A stretch of DNA of 64,000 bases. Origin: Polycyclovorans algicola TG408 (GTDB lineage: Bacteria; Pseudomonadota; Gammaproteobacteria; Nevskiales; Nevskiaceae). Position 1 is the first letter of the stretch. Each line of letters begins with the position of its first letter. Of this stretch, positions 6,689-15,255 are shown one piece after another. Under the pieces are notes generated by a model. The model saw only the letters and a list, made by a program, of their open reading frames with translations. It ran no database searches and was not told where the DNA came from. The translations under genes were made by a program, and so were the position numbers. The stretch is from the NCBI RefSeq assembly GCF_000711245.1, contig NZ_JOMH01000001.1, forward strand, positions 2,102,830 to 2,166,829, written 5' to 3'.

Positions 6689-7224
6689 TCGACTGGCTGC
6701 TCGAACCGTGGCTGACCTTGCTCGCCTTTTTCGAAACCGGCGGTCAGGTGCTGCTGTTGATCTTCGCCGCTGCGGTGCTGCTGTGGATGCTGATCCTCGA
6801 GCGCGCCTGGTTCTTCTGGCGGGTGCTGCCCAAGGTCGAGCGCGACGTGCACGCCCACTGGTTTGGCCGTGCCGAGCGCAGCTCGCTGGGTGCGCGGCGC
6901 ATCCGCGAGGCATTGCTTGATCGCATCAAGCTGTCGATGAGCCGCACTCTGCCGACCATCCAGGTGATGATTGCCATCTGTCCCATGCTGGGCCTGCTGG
7001 GCACCGTCACCGGCATGATCCAGGTCTTCGACGTGATGGCGCTCAAGGGCACCGCCGATGCCCGCGCCATGGCCAGCGGCGTGTCGCGCGCCACCATTCC
7101 GACCATGGCCGGCATGGTGGTGGGGCTGTCGGGTCTGTTCTTCATCAACCGCTTTCAGGCGCGCGTGCGGCGCGAGTCGGAGCGTTTTGGCGACACCTTG
7201 AGCGTGCGCGAGGTGACGGCATGA
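6685..7224 (+). CDS. exbB: ExbB proton-channel component
   Basis: A 179-residue MotA/TolQ/ExbB family protein starting at GTG 6685. The first membrane segment is at about residues 18-40, and the two others carry the family signature MIAICPMLGLLGTVTGMIQVF and TIPTMAGMVVGLSGLFFINRF. With ExbD it forms the proton channel that energises TonB. The start overlaps the TtpC-like stop (GTGA) and its stop overlaps exbD (ATGA), so stoichiometric synthesis by translational coupling is likely. Confidence 0.92.
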   Translation: MIDWLLEPWLTLLAFFETGGQVLLLIFAAAVLLWMLILERAWFFWRVLPKVERDVHAHWFGRAERSSLGARRIREALLDRIKLSMSRTLPTIQVMIAICPMLGLLGTVTGMIQVFDVMALKGTADARAMASGVSRATIPTMAGMVVGLSGLFFINRFQARVRRESERFGDTLSVREVTA

Positions 7225-7631
7225 AGATCAAACGCCACGCGCCGCCCAGCGAAGATTCCGGCATCGACCTGACGCCGATGCTCGATGTGATTTTTATCAT
7301 GCTGATCTTTTTTATTGTTACCACCTCGTTCATCCGCGAGGCCGGCATCGAGATCAACCGGCCCAGCGCCGAGACCGCCGAGCGCGAAGAGCGCACCAAC
7401 ATCCTCATCGCCATCTCGCCCGAGGGCGAGATCTGGATTGACCGTCAGCAGGTCGACATTCGCGGCCTGCGCGCCGTGGTGCAGAAGCTGCGCAGCGAAG
7501 ATCCGCAAGCCTCGGTGGTGGTGCAGGCCGACCGCGATGCGCGCGCCGGCCTCATGGTCGAGGTCATGGACCAGGCGCGTCTCGCCGGCGTGCGCGACGT
7601 CGCCATCGCCGCCACGCCTCGGGCCAACTGA
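7221..7631 (+). CDS. exbD: ExbD energy-transduction protein
   Basis: A 136-residue ExbD/TolR protein. It has a short cytoplasmic N-terminus, then a single membrane helix containing the essential Asp in DLTPMLDVIFIMLIFF, then a periplasmic domain that ends in ARAGLMVEVMDQARLAGV. The Asp is the protonatable residue that couples proton flow to TonB movement. Gene order exbB-exbD-tonB and the one-base overlap with tonB show they form one complex. Confidence 0.93.
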   Translation: MKIKRHAPPSEDSGIDLTPMLDVIFIMLIFFIVTTSFIREAGIEINRPSAETAEREERTNILIAISPEGEIWIDRQQVDIRGLRAVVQKLRSEDPQASVVVQADRDARAGLMVEVMDQARLAGVRDVAIAATPRAN

Positions 7632-8374
7632 TGGCCCAGCCGACACCACTGGCGGGCACGCTGCTCGATGACGGCAGCGGCCGGCGCCTGCTGCTGGCCT
7701 CGGTCGGCGCGCTGGGCGTTGCGGTGGCGCTGTTCTTGTGGATGTCGTGGATGACGCGCTCACCGGAAGCGCCGCTGGACGCGCAGCGGCGTAGTCCGCC
7801 GGTGGAGATCGTCAAACCGCCTGAGGAAGAACCCGAGACGGTGGCGTCGATGTTCAGCCCCGAGGCCGAGCCACCCCCGCCACCGGCCGCCCCGCCGGCC
7901 CTGTCGGCACCCAAAGCGCCGCAGGTGAACGTTCCGACGCTGTCGGTCAACGCCGCGCCAATGGGCGACATTGCTGTGGCCGTCAACTCGGGCATCAGCA
8001 CCGGGGTCGGCCTCGCCAATGCCGGTGCCTTCGCCGGTTTTGCCGGCGCCGGCAGTGGCACCGGTGCGGGTGGCAGCGGCACCGGTCGCGGCTTCAGTGG
8101 CCGGCCGCTGGTGCCCCTGTCGACCGCGCGACCGCAGATGCCGGAATGGGCCTGCGACAAAGGCCTGCGCGGCTGGGTCGAAGTGATGTTCACCGTCATG
8201 CCCAGCGGTCGCGTGCAGAACGTCAAACTGATCGACGCCGAGCCGCGCGGCGTGTTCGAAGCCGCCGCGATCGAGAGCATCGGCAACTGGATTTACGAGC
8301 GCGGCAAAGTGGCGCGTGAGGTCAAGCAGCGCGTGCCGATGAATCCTGAAGATTGCGCCTACAACTGGCGATGA
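7631..8374 (+). CDS. tonB: TonB energy transducer
   Basis: A 247-residue TonB-like protein. A membrane anchor lies at about residues 18-38, followed by the acidic Glu-Glu-Glu-Pro-Glu region, a Pro-rich spacer (PEAEPPPPPAAPPALSAP), a Gly/Thr-rich linker at about 130-155 and a C-terminal TonB domain from about 165 (VEVMFTVMPSGRVQNVKLID). Two Cys flank this domain, in WACDKG and PEDCAYNW, and may form a disulfide. It is dedicated to this operon; a TonB-dependent receptor gene is not present in the window. Confidence 0.88.
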   Translation: MAQPTPLAGTLLDDGSGRRLLLASVGALGVAVALFLWMSWMTRSPEAPLDAQRRSPPVEIVKPPEEEPETVASMFSPEAEPPPPPAAPPALSAPKAPQVNVPTLSVNAAPMGDIAVAVNSGISTGVGLANAGAFAGFAGAGSGTGAGGSGTGRGFSGRPLVPLSTARPQMPEWACDKGLRGWVEVMFTVMPSGRVQNVKLIDAEPRGVFEAAAIESIGNWIYERGKVAREVKQRVPMNPEDCAYNWR

Positions 8375-10959
8375 GCGTGCGCCTTCAAGCCCTCATCAAA
8401 AGCCTGCTGGTGCTCATGGCTGTCTGCGCGTCCACCCACACTGCCGCGCAGCAATACCGCAGCGAAGTGCGCGAGCTGGAAACGCCGCCCGACGAAATTC
8501 AACAAACGCCTGAGGCGCTGCTCAAACAGACCACGGACCCGTACCAGCGGGCGCTGCTGCTGCGCGAGATGGCGATGAAGGCGGCCAAGGACGGCGACAA
8601 CGCACGTGCCGCCGAGCTGCTGAATCAGGCACTGGAGACCGACGCCCTGTCCGGGCCTGCGGCCGAACAGATGCGTGAAATGCTGGGGCAGGTACTGATG
8701 GCCGGCGGTGATTTCAAGCGCAACCAGCCGGCACTGGAGGCCCAGGTGAAGCGCGGTGATGCGCCACCCGAAATTCGCGTTGCGCTGGCGGCGGCTTACC
8801 TGCAGGACCGTCGTCATCGCGACGCCATCCCGCTGCTGCGCTCGGCGATCAACGATGTGGAGAACGCCGACATCACCTGGCGTCGCGCCCTGATGGGCGC
8901 CTACCTCGCCACCGACCAGTTCAAGGATGCATTGCCGCTGCTGGAGCAACTGGTGCGCGAGGCGCCGGAGGTACGCGACGACTGGGCGCGGCTGGCGGCG
9001 CTGTACCTGCGCGTCGGCAACAAACGACGCGCGGCGGCGACCCTGGAGCTGGCGCAGCGGCTCGGCTTCATGAATGACGCCAATGACCGGCTGCGGCTGA
9101 TCGGGCTCGCGGCCGAACTGGGCGCGCCTTTCGAGGCGGCCTCGCTGTTGCAAGGCTGGATCGATGACCGGCAGTTGCCCGACGACCGCGGCAATCGTCG
9201 CCTGCTGGCACAGTTGTTCGTCGCCGCTCGCGAAGCGCAGTTGGCCATGCCGGCACTGGGTCGCGCGTTGCAGGATGGCCCTGACGCCGAGCTGTTGCGG
9301 GTGCTGGCGCAACTGCAGATGCAGACCGAGCGCTACGGCGAGGCTGCGCGCTCGGTCGAGCAGTTGATTGCGTTGGAAGGCCCGGCGCCCGAGACCCTGA
9401 TGACCTTGGCCACCGCGCAGTATCAGCAAGCGTCGGTCGACGATGCGCTGGCCAATTTTCGCCGCGCGGCCGCGCGGCCGGGTGAGCAGGCGGCGCTGGC
9501 CCGTGAGTGGGTCAAATATCTGGAGTCGGGGCGGGCGCGCGAGTTGGCGATGACGGCTGCGGCCGAGCGCCGCGAGCGCGTGGTCGAGGATGTGCAGTTG
9601 GCCTCACGACTGGGGTCGGGCGATGGTGCGATTCCAACGCTGGAAGGTGGGGGTGAACGGCAGGCGCGTGCCGCCGCCGAGTCATCGTCCGGACCGCGCT
9701 TCACCCCGGTGGGCGCCGAGCGTGCCGGCAATGCCAGCGGTGAGATCCCGCCTTGGACGGGCGGCATCACGCCCCAGCGTCGCCCGGCCGGATTTGTCGA
9801 CGGCGAGCCGCTGCCCGATCCGTATGCCGACGATGCGCCGTTGTTCGTGATCACCGCCGACAACATGGACCGGCACGCCAAACGGCTGACGCCTTCGCAT
9901 CGGCATCTGCTGAAAAACGTGCCCGGTTACCGGCTGCCGGTGTACCCGACGCGGCGCTCGGTGAGCTATCCGCAGGCGATCTATGACGCCACGGCCAAGA
10001 ACGCCGAGACCGCCACGCTGGACAGTCCGGATGCCCTGAAAGGCGCGCGCCTGGGCTTTCCGTTCCCGCGGCCCGAGACCGGGGTCGAGATCATGTGGAA
10101 CCACCGCACGCGGTATCGCGGTGATTCGGTCGACTTTGAAAACCAGCAGGCGGTGGTGCTGAAAAGCGGTGCGCTGTCCAGCCAGCACAAGCAGGGTTTT
10201 CGGGTCAACTTTCGCTACGGCAACATCCGCGACCCGGCCGATCCCAAGACCGAGAACTACGTCGCGCTGGGCATCACCCAGTTGTCGCCCATGGGGCGCT
10301 CGCCCGACGTCGTGTCGCTGTTCCACGAGACGTTGGATTCCGAGCGCCAGCCGCGCAATATCTGGGTGTTGCTGGCCAGCGCCGGGCGCATGTTCCGCGT
10401 GCCGCCGGTGGGCTACGACCAGCCGTTTCCGGGCTCGGATGGGCTGGAGTTCATCGACATGGTCGACATGTACAACGGCGCCTTCGACCGTTACGTGTGG
10501 CGGCTGGAAGGCAAGCGCGAGATGTATATCCCGTACAACGCCTACCGGCTCAACCTGCCGCCGTTGAAGAACGCCGACCTGCTGCAGCCGCTGGCCTTCG
10601 ACCCTGAGCACACCCGCTATGAGCTGCATCGGGTGTGGGTGATCGAGGCCACCGAGCGCGGCGGCCAACGCCACAGTTTCGGCAAGCGGGTGTTTTACGT
10701 TGATGAAGATTCATGGACGGTGGTCATGGTTGAAAGCCACGACCGCAAGGGCGAACCCTGGCGCTTCCAGGAAGGGCATCTGGTGGCCGAATACGACATC
10801 CAGGCGGCCTGGGCGCGGCCGGTGATCACCTATGACCTGAAGGACGGGCGTTATTTTGCCAACCGGCTGTTTGCCGAGTCTGAGCACTTCGATTACGGGC
10901 TGAAATTTTCCACCAACGAGTTTCTGCCGGCGTCGGTACGTCGCTCCTACAGCCGGTGA
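8371..10959 (+). CDS. TPR protein fused to DUF1329 domain
   Basis: An 862-residue exported protein starting at ATG 8371, which overlaps the tonB stop (ATGA) and begins a signal peptide ending near Thr-Ala-Ala-Gln-Gln. Residues about 45-400 are TPR-type helical repeats, like the TPR protein that usually closes DUF3450-TtpC-TonB loci. From about residue 444 a full DUF1329 domain follows, recognisable from FTPVGAERAGNASGEIPPW, then WNHRTRYRG and the terminal TNEFLPASVRRSYSR. DUF1329 is normally a free-standing periplasmic protein of about 450 residues with a LolA/LolB-like fold, often beside RND transporters. Here the frame is continuous, so the fusion appears real. It links a TonB motor to a possible lipid- or hydrophobe-binding domain; the substrate is unknown. 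Confidence 0.85.
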   Translation: MSVRLQALIKSLLVLMAVCASTHTAAQQYRSEVRELETPPDEIQQTPEALLKQTTDPYQRALLLREMAMKAAKDGDNARAAELLNQALETDALSGPAAEQMREMLGQVLMAGGDFKRNQPALEAQVKRGDAPPEIRVALAAAYLQDRRHRDAIPLLRSAINDVENADITWRRALMGAYLATDQFKDALPLLEQLVREAPEVRDDWARLAALYLRVGNKRRAAATLELAQRLGFMNDANDRLRLIGLAAELGAPFEAASLLQGWIDDRQLPDDRGNRRLLAQLFVAAREAQLAMPALGRALQDGPDAELLRVLAQLQMQTERYGEAARSVEQLIALEGPAPETLMTLATAQYQQASVDDALANFRRAAARPGEQAALAREWVKYLESGRARELAMTAAAERRERVVEDVQLASRLGSGDGAIPTLEGGGERQARAAAESSSGPRFTPVGAERAGNASGEIPPWTGGITPQRRPAGFVDGEPLPDPYADDAPLFVITADNMDRHAKRLTPSHRHLLKNVPGYRLPVYPTRRSVSYPQAIYDATAKNAETATLDSPDALKGARLGFPFPRPETGVEIMWNHRTRYRGDSVDFENQQAVVLKSGALSSQHKQGFRVNFRYGNIRDPADPKTENYVALGITQLSPMGRSPDVVSLFHETLDSERQPRNIWVLLASAGRMFRVPPVGYDQPFPGSDGLEFIDMVDMYNGAFDRYVWRLEGKREMYIPYNAYRLNLPPLKNADLLQPLAFDPEHTRYELHRVWVIEATERGGQRHSFGKRVFYVDEDSWTVVMVESHDRKGEPWRFQEGHLVAEYDIQAAWARPVITYDLKDGRYFANRLFAESEHFDYGLKFSTNEFLPASVRRSYSR

Positions 10960-10961
10960 GG

Positions 10962-11423
10962 TCAGGCCTTTTCGGGTTGTGCGATGACGCGGTCGATCAG
11001 TTTTGCGAAGTCGGGCAGGATGCGTGCCACCTCGGACTCGGCATTGCCGCGAAAGCGCGCGTAGGTTTTGCGAATCAGGTCTGACGAGCCTTCGACGCGG
11101 CGGTCGGCCACGGCAATCATGCCGCTGATGGCCTCGTCGGCATGACGGAGCATCGCGCTACCAAAGGTTTCGGCGGTGCCGCCCTGTTGCAGGTGCTGCT
11201 GGAACAGCGGGTTCAGCGCCTCGGCAAAACCCGGCATCAGTTCATTGGATGCGCGGCGCGCCGCCCCGGGCTTGGCCGCCTTGATCATCGCGTAGCCGGT
11301 ACGGTAGGCCATGCCGGTGAGACCGCTGCGGTCGGCAATGGCTTTTTCCAACAGCGCAGCACCGCCGGCAATCAGGGCTTCGCGTTTGGGTGAGGCCAGT
11401 AGAATCTCGGTCAACGTGGTCAT
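10962..11423 (-). CDS. Conserved hypothetical protein (DUF6918-like)
   Basis: A 153-residue all-helical cytoplasmic protein that starts MTTLTEILLASPKREAL and is built of two similar halves rich in Ala and Arg. The opening pattern, with a GLTGMAYRTGYAMIKAAKPG stretch at about 35-54, resembles a family I remember as DUF6918, of unknown function. It is convergent with the TPR-DUF1329 gene, with only two bases between stops, and divergent from the ABC1 kinase, with 11 bases between starts. The divergent pair may share a promoter region lying within the coding starts. Confidence 0.7.
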   Translation of the reverse strand: MTTLTEILLASPKREALIAGGAALLEKAIADRSGLTGMAYRTGYAMIKAAKPGAARRASNELMPGFAEALNPLFQQHLQQGGTAETFGSAMLRHADEAISGMIAVADRRVEGSSDLIRKTYARFRGNAESEVARILPDFAKLIDRVIAQPEKA

Positions 11424-11434
11424 AAGGGGATGCA

Positions 11435-12853
11435 GTGGGAGATCAAGATGAGTCTGAAAGACGCGGCGCGAAATCTACCATGACGTCGCTCAAGACCAGG
11501 CCATTCGAGCGCAACCTGGCGCTCACCAAGCTCGGCCTGGGTACCGGCGGCCATTTCATTGCCCACAGCATGGCCAACGTGTTTCGCGGCGCTGAGGGCC
11601 GCAAGACTGCCGACCAGGCGTTCTACGTCGAGCGCGCCACCGAACTGGCCGATGCGCTGGGGCAGCTCAAGGGCAGCGTGATGAAGGCCGGGCAGATGTT
11701 GTCGCTTTACGGGCAATATTTTTTGCCGCCAGAAGCGGTGGCGGTACTGTCGGGCTTGCAGGACGACACCCCGGCCGTCGACTGGCGCGTGGTCGCCCCG
11801 GTGCTGGAGCGTGCCATCGGACGTCACCGTATGGCCGAACTGGATATTGACACCGTGCCCATGGCCGCCGCCTCGCTGGGTCAGGCACACCGCGCGCGGC
11901 GCAAGCGGGATGGTCTGGAACTGGTCATCAAGATTCAGTACCCCGGCGTTGCCGATGCCATCGAGAGCGATATTCGTAGCCTGTCACGGTTGGTCGGGCT
12001 TTCGCGACTGGCGCCCAAAGGGCTGGACCTTGACCCGGTATTCAACGAAGTGCGCGAGATGCTGCACCGCGAGGTCGATTACGACAGCGAGGCCAACTTC
12101 ACCAGCGAATTTCAGAAACGGCTGGCCGACGATCCACGTTTCGTGGTGCCACGGGTGATCGGCGATTACAGCAATGACCGCGTGCTGACGACGACCTATG
12201 AGTCGGGTGTGTCGGTGCGGCATGCCGATATCCAGTCGCTCAGCCAGGACCGCCGTGACCGACTGGGCGCGCATTTTCTCGAGCTGTTTCTGACCGAGTT
12301 CTTTGACTGGGGCATGGTCCAGTCGGACCCGCATTTCGGCAATTACCGGATTCGCCCGCGCGACGGCGGCGAAGACCAGATCGTGCTGCTGGATTTTGGC
12401 GCCACCAAGCTGTTCGGCCGGGGCTTCATCGAGTCGTACAGCAACATCGTGATGGGGGCGTTGTCGCGCGATGCCGATCAGATTTTTCGTGGCGCCATCG
12501 ACATTGGCCTGATGGACAAGCGCTTTCCGCCGCAGGTGATGAATGCGTTCGCCGAGTTGTGCATGCAGATCGTCGAACCCTTCGAGGCGCTCGACAGCGG
12601 CCGCATCCCAGCGCACCTGCTGACGCCCGACGGCCTTTACCGTTGGCATGAATCCGACCTGCCGATGCGCGTCGGACGTATCGCTTCGCGCAATGCGCTG
12701 TCGGTGCATTTTCGCGTGCCGCCGCGCGAAATCATTTTTCTGCACCGGCGGCTGGCCGGGGTGTTCGTCATGTTGTCGGCGTTGCGCGCCGAGTTGGCAT
12801 CGCGCGACCAACTGTTGCCGGTGGTGTCGGCGCTGGCCTCCGACGAAGATTGA
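11435..12853 (+). CDS. ABC1/UbiB-family atypical kinase
   Basis: A 472-residue UbiB/ADCK-like protein. Visible motifs are KGSVMKAGQMLSLYG (the KxGQ motif) at about 75-90, AAASLGQAHRA replacing a P-loop, the ATP-binding Lys in LVIKIQYPGV, the catalytic-loop equivalent DPHFGNYRI and DFGATK. The family acts in ubiquinone biosynthesis or lipid homeostasis as ATPases. This is not canonical UbiB, which is longer and carries C-terminal membrane helices, so a different role is likely. GTG 11435 has AAGGGG six bases upstream; ATG 11480 is an alternative start with a weaker ribosome site. Confidence 0.85.
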   Translation: MGDQDESERRGAKSTMTSLKTRPFERNLALTKLGLGTGGHFIAHSMANVFRGAEGRKTADQAFYVERATELADALGQLKGSVMKAGQMLSLYGQYFLPPEAVAVLSGLQDDTPAVDWRVVAPVLERAIGRHRMAELDIDTVPMAAASLGQAHRARRKRDGLELVIKIQYPGVADAIESDIRSLSRLVGLSRLAPKGLDLDPVFNEVREMLHREVDYDSEANFTSEFQKRLADDPRFVVPRVIGDYSNDRVLTTTYESGVSVRHADIQSLSQDRRDRLGAHFLELFLTEFFDWGMVQSDPHFGNYRIRPRDGGEDQIVLLDFGATKLFGRGFIESYSNIVMGALSRDADQIFRGAIDIGLMDKRFPPQVMNAFAELCMQIVEPFEALDSGRIPAHLLTPDGLYRWHESDLPMRVGRIASRNALSVHFRVPPREIIFLHRRLAGVFVMLSALRAELASRDQLLPVVSALASDED

Positions 12854-13066
12854 CGCGGCCTGGATGTCGGCAGAAAGGTTGCCTCAGCGCATTGAGGCAT
12901 CGGGAAGACGCAGCCTGACTTGACCGGTGACGGCGGCTTTTTGGTGCGCGGCGACGGTTTGTGCGCATTTGCCCGCAGCGTTGAGCACAAGTTGCCCGAC
13001 ACCCCCCACGGTTGCCTGTCGCACGAGTGTCGGTTATTGTTAGTTCACATATAAATTACTTAAAAA

Positions 13067-13594
13067 ATGAAAGGCGCAGACCGTTTACGTCAAGTGGCCA
13101 TCAGCACCCCGCGAATGGCGGTGGCGCTCCCCGAGCTGTCGATGCCGGGCACCGAAATGGTCCGCCTGTTGCGAATTTGCGAGTACGGCCTGGGCGCCTA
13201 TTTCGAGCCGGTCTTCCGCTTGCTGGGGCTCACCGAGCACCATTTTCACGTGCTCTGCCTGTTGATGGCCGAAGACAGTGGTGCGGCCTCGCCCAGTGAG
13301 CTCAGCGAGATGGTCGGGACCAGCCGCGCCAACATGACGCGGTTGCTTGAGCAGTTGGCCAAGGCCGGGTACGTCGCCCGCGAAACCCATCCACTCGATG
13401 GCCGTCGCCAAATCATCAAGATCACCGTCAAGGGGCGGGCCAAAGCGCTGGACACCGCGCCGCGCCTGCGTGGGCCCATCGAGGATGCGTTTTCTGACCT
13501 GAGCGACGACGAGTTTCGAGTGCTCGTACGGCTGTTGCGAAAACTGATTCTGTCGCTTGACAAGCAACCGTTGCGCGGACGGGTCGCCGCCTGA
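13067..13594 (+). CDS. MarR-family transcriptional regulator
   Basis: A 175-residue MarR protein. The winged helix spans about residues 55-130 with SPSELSEMVGTSRANMTRLL as the recognition region and the wing THPLDGRRQIIKITVKGRA carrying the conserved Asp-x-Arg. Helices at both ends form the dimer interface. The 213 bases before it contain an AT-rich tract (about 13030-13066) that stands out from its surroundings and probably holds the promoter. No good ribosome site precedes ATG 13067. It is followed by the membrane-protein set at 13626-15519, which it may control. Confidence 0.88.
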   Translation: MKGADRLRQVAISTPRMAVALPELSMPGTEMVRLLRICEYGLGAYFEPVFRLLGLTEHHFHVLCLLMAEDSGAASPSELSEMVGTSRANMTRLLEQLAKAGYVARETHPLDGRRQIIKITVKGRAKALDTAPRLRGPIEDAFSDLSDDEFRVLVRLLRKLILSLDKQPLRGRVAA

Positions 13595-13625
13595 TCTCAG
13601 AACAAGGGTTCGAGGAGGAGACCCC

Positions 13626-13883
13626 GTGCCGAAGAAGGCCATTCACGACAAGACCGGTGAGGTGACCACCATCACCCTCATTCGAGCCAAAGCGAAGAAC
13701 ACGAGGGTCTATGGACGTCGACCGAATGTGCGTTCTTGGAGGGAGCGAGCGATGGCAGACGCGTCAAGTCCGCATCACAGCGTCGATCTGGTGCCAGAAG
13801 CGTGCGACGACGGCCCTGTCGCCCTGACACCGCCTCGGCAAGAGGTTTTTCTGCAGTTCCAATGGAGTGAGCGCAATGGATGA
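13626..13883 (+). CDS. Small hypothetical protein with strong ribosome site
   Basis: GTG 13626 lies five bases after a near-perfect GGAGGAG (13614-13620) and opens an 85-residue frame that ends at TGA 13883, overlapping the start of the next gene by eight bases. The product is basic at first (MPKKAIHDKTGEVTT), then neutral, with no membrane segment. The ribosome site and the overlap argue for a real, translationally coupled leader gene in the MarR-oxidase-like set, but composition gives no family. A longer in-frame reading from 13557 has no ribosome site. Confidence 0.45.
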   Translation: MPKKAIHDKTGEVTTITLIRAKAKNTRVYGRRPNVRSWRERAMADASSPHHSVDLVPEACDDGPVALTPPRQEVFLQFQWSERNG

Positions 13884-14625
13884 ACAAACCAAGATTTTCT
13901 ACCAAAGATGGTCGATTTACCTCGGCCCGATTTTCGTCATCACCTTCGTGATCTTCTGGGCGTGGATGGGCAAGAACCTGCCGCCGCCGCACCCGGACTG
14001 GCCGGCTGAGGCATTTACCGATCGCTATGTCAACGATCTGGCGTCCATCCGTGTTGGCTTTCTGGTCGCGCTGGTCACCATCTGTTTCTACCTACCGTGG
14101 ACGGCTTACGTGACCACGCGGATGAAGCGCATCGAGACCGGCCCTTACCCGGTGTTGTCGTACCTGCAGCTGATGGGCGGCGCGCTGACGGTGATGGTGG
14201 TGTCCATCAGCATGTGGTGCTGGGTGGTCGCGGCGCAGCGGCCGGAACGCCTGCCGGAGATCACCCAGATGTTGACCGACGCCGGCTGGTTGATGAATGA
14301 CACCGTGTACATGTGCACCACCTTGCAGATGTTTGCGATGGCACTGTGCTTCCTGTCGGACAAGAAGGGCGCGAAAAACCCGGTCATGCCCAACTGGGCC
14401 TGCTACCTGACCATCTTCTGCGGCGCCACCTTCTTCCCTGCCAGCCTGACCGCGGTGCTCCGCGACGGCCCATTTGCCTATGACGGCTTGATCGGCTTCT
14501 GGCTGCCGTATCCGGCATGGCTGATCTGGATGTTTGTTGCCAGCTACTACCTGGTGAAAGACCTCAACCGTCGGGTTCGTGACGGCGAGGACGATGCGGC
14601 AATCACCGACGAAGCGGCGACGTGA
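13876..14625 (+). CDS. Membrane protein next to oxidase III/IV-like genes
   Basis: A 249-residue protein with about six membrane segments (for example IYLGPIFVITFVIFWAWMG, RVGFLVALVTICFYL and GFWLPYPAWLIWMFVASYYL) and a charged C-terminal tail. I chose ATG 13876 because GGAG lies eight bases upstream; GTG 13867 is possible. I do not recognise the family. It directly precedes a heme-copper oxidase subunit III-like and a subunit IV-like gene, and several Trp/Met/His residues lie in or near the membrane segments. A role in the same membrane complex is inferred from position only. Confidence 0.7.
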   Translation: MDEQTKIFYQRWSIYLGPIFVITFVIFWAWMGKNLPPPHPDWPAEAFTDRYVNDLASIRVGFLVALVTICFYLPWTAYVTTRMKRIETGPYPVLSYLQLMGGALTVMVVSISMWCWVVAAQRPERLPEITQMLTDAGWLMNDTVYMCTTLQMFAMALCFLSDKKGAKNPVMPNWACYLTIFCGATFFPASLTAVLRDGPFAYDGLIGFWLPYPAWLIWMFVASYYLVKDLNRRVRDGEDDAAITDEAAT

Positions 14626-14653
14626 GTCTGCGCCGAGCCGACGGGCGCCTCGT

Positions 14654-15250
14654 ATGACGACAGACGCTCAACATACGGCGATGCCCGCTACCCCTCCACG
14701 CCGCCACTTGCCCGGCGTGGAGGGGGTGTGGGTGTTCGTGTTTGCCGACATGGCGGTGTTCGCGGTGATGTTTGGCGCGTTCATGTGGGACCGTCAGCAC
14801 AATCTCGAAGTGTTCGAGGTCAACCGGCAACTGCTGAATGTCGATTTCGGCGGCATCAATACGCTGATTCTGCTCACCAGCTCGATGCTGGTGGTACTGG
14901 CCATCGCCGCGCTCAAGCAGGGTCGCACCCGGCTCGCACCCCCGTTTCTCGCGCTGGCGCTGGCCTGCGGGGTGACGTTCATCGTGCTGAAGGTCATCGA
15001 ATACCGCGAGAAATTCGATGCCGGTATTTCCATGCTGAGCAACGATTTTTTCATGTATTACTTCGTCATGACCGGCATGCACCTCGGCCATGTCGTGGTC
15101 GGCACGGTGATTCTCGCTGCGCTGTGGGCCAAGTCCCGGTCGGCCCAACCCGGCGGCAGCCTCTCCGCTTACGAGGGCGGCGCCACCTATTGGCACATGG
15201 TCGACCTGCTGTGGGTCTGCCTGTTTCCGCTGCTGTACCTGGTGAGGTGA
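14654..15250 (+). CDS. Cytochrome oxidase subunit III-like (CyoC/NorE) protein
   Basis: A 198-residue protein with five membrane segments in the heme-copper oxidase subunit III pattern: WVFVFADMAVFAVMFGAFM opening the first helix, NTLILLTSSMLVVLAI, then a TGMHLGHVVVG helix and the closing YWHMVDLLWVCLFPLLYL. The His and Glu of the family are present. Subunits I and II are not encoded nearby, as in the NorE accessory type. ATG 14654 is chosen since the longer frame adds a basic non-family leader. Subunit IV follows after five bases. Confidence 0.85.
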   Translation: MTTDAQHTAMPATPPRRHLPGVEGVWVFVFADMAVFAVMFGAFMWDRQHNLEVFEVNRQLLNVDFGGINTLILLTSSMLVVLAIAALKQGRTRLAPPFLALALACGVTFIVLKVIEYREKFDAGISMLSNDFFMYYFVMTGMHLGHVVVGTVILAALWAKSRSAQPGGSLSAYEGGATYWHMVDLLWVCLFPLLYLVR

Positions 15251-15255
15251 TCGCG

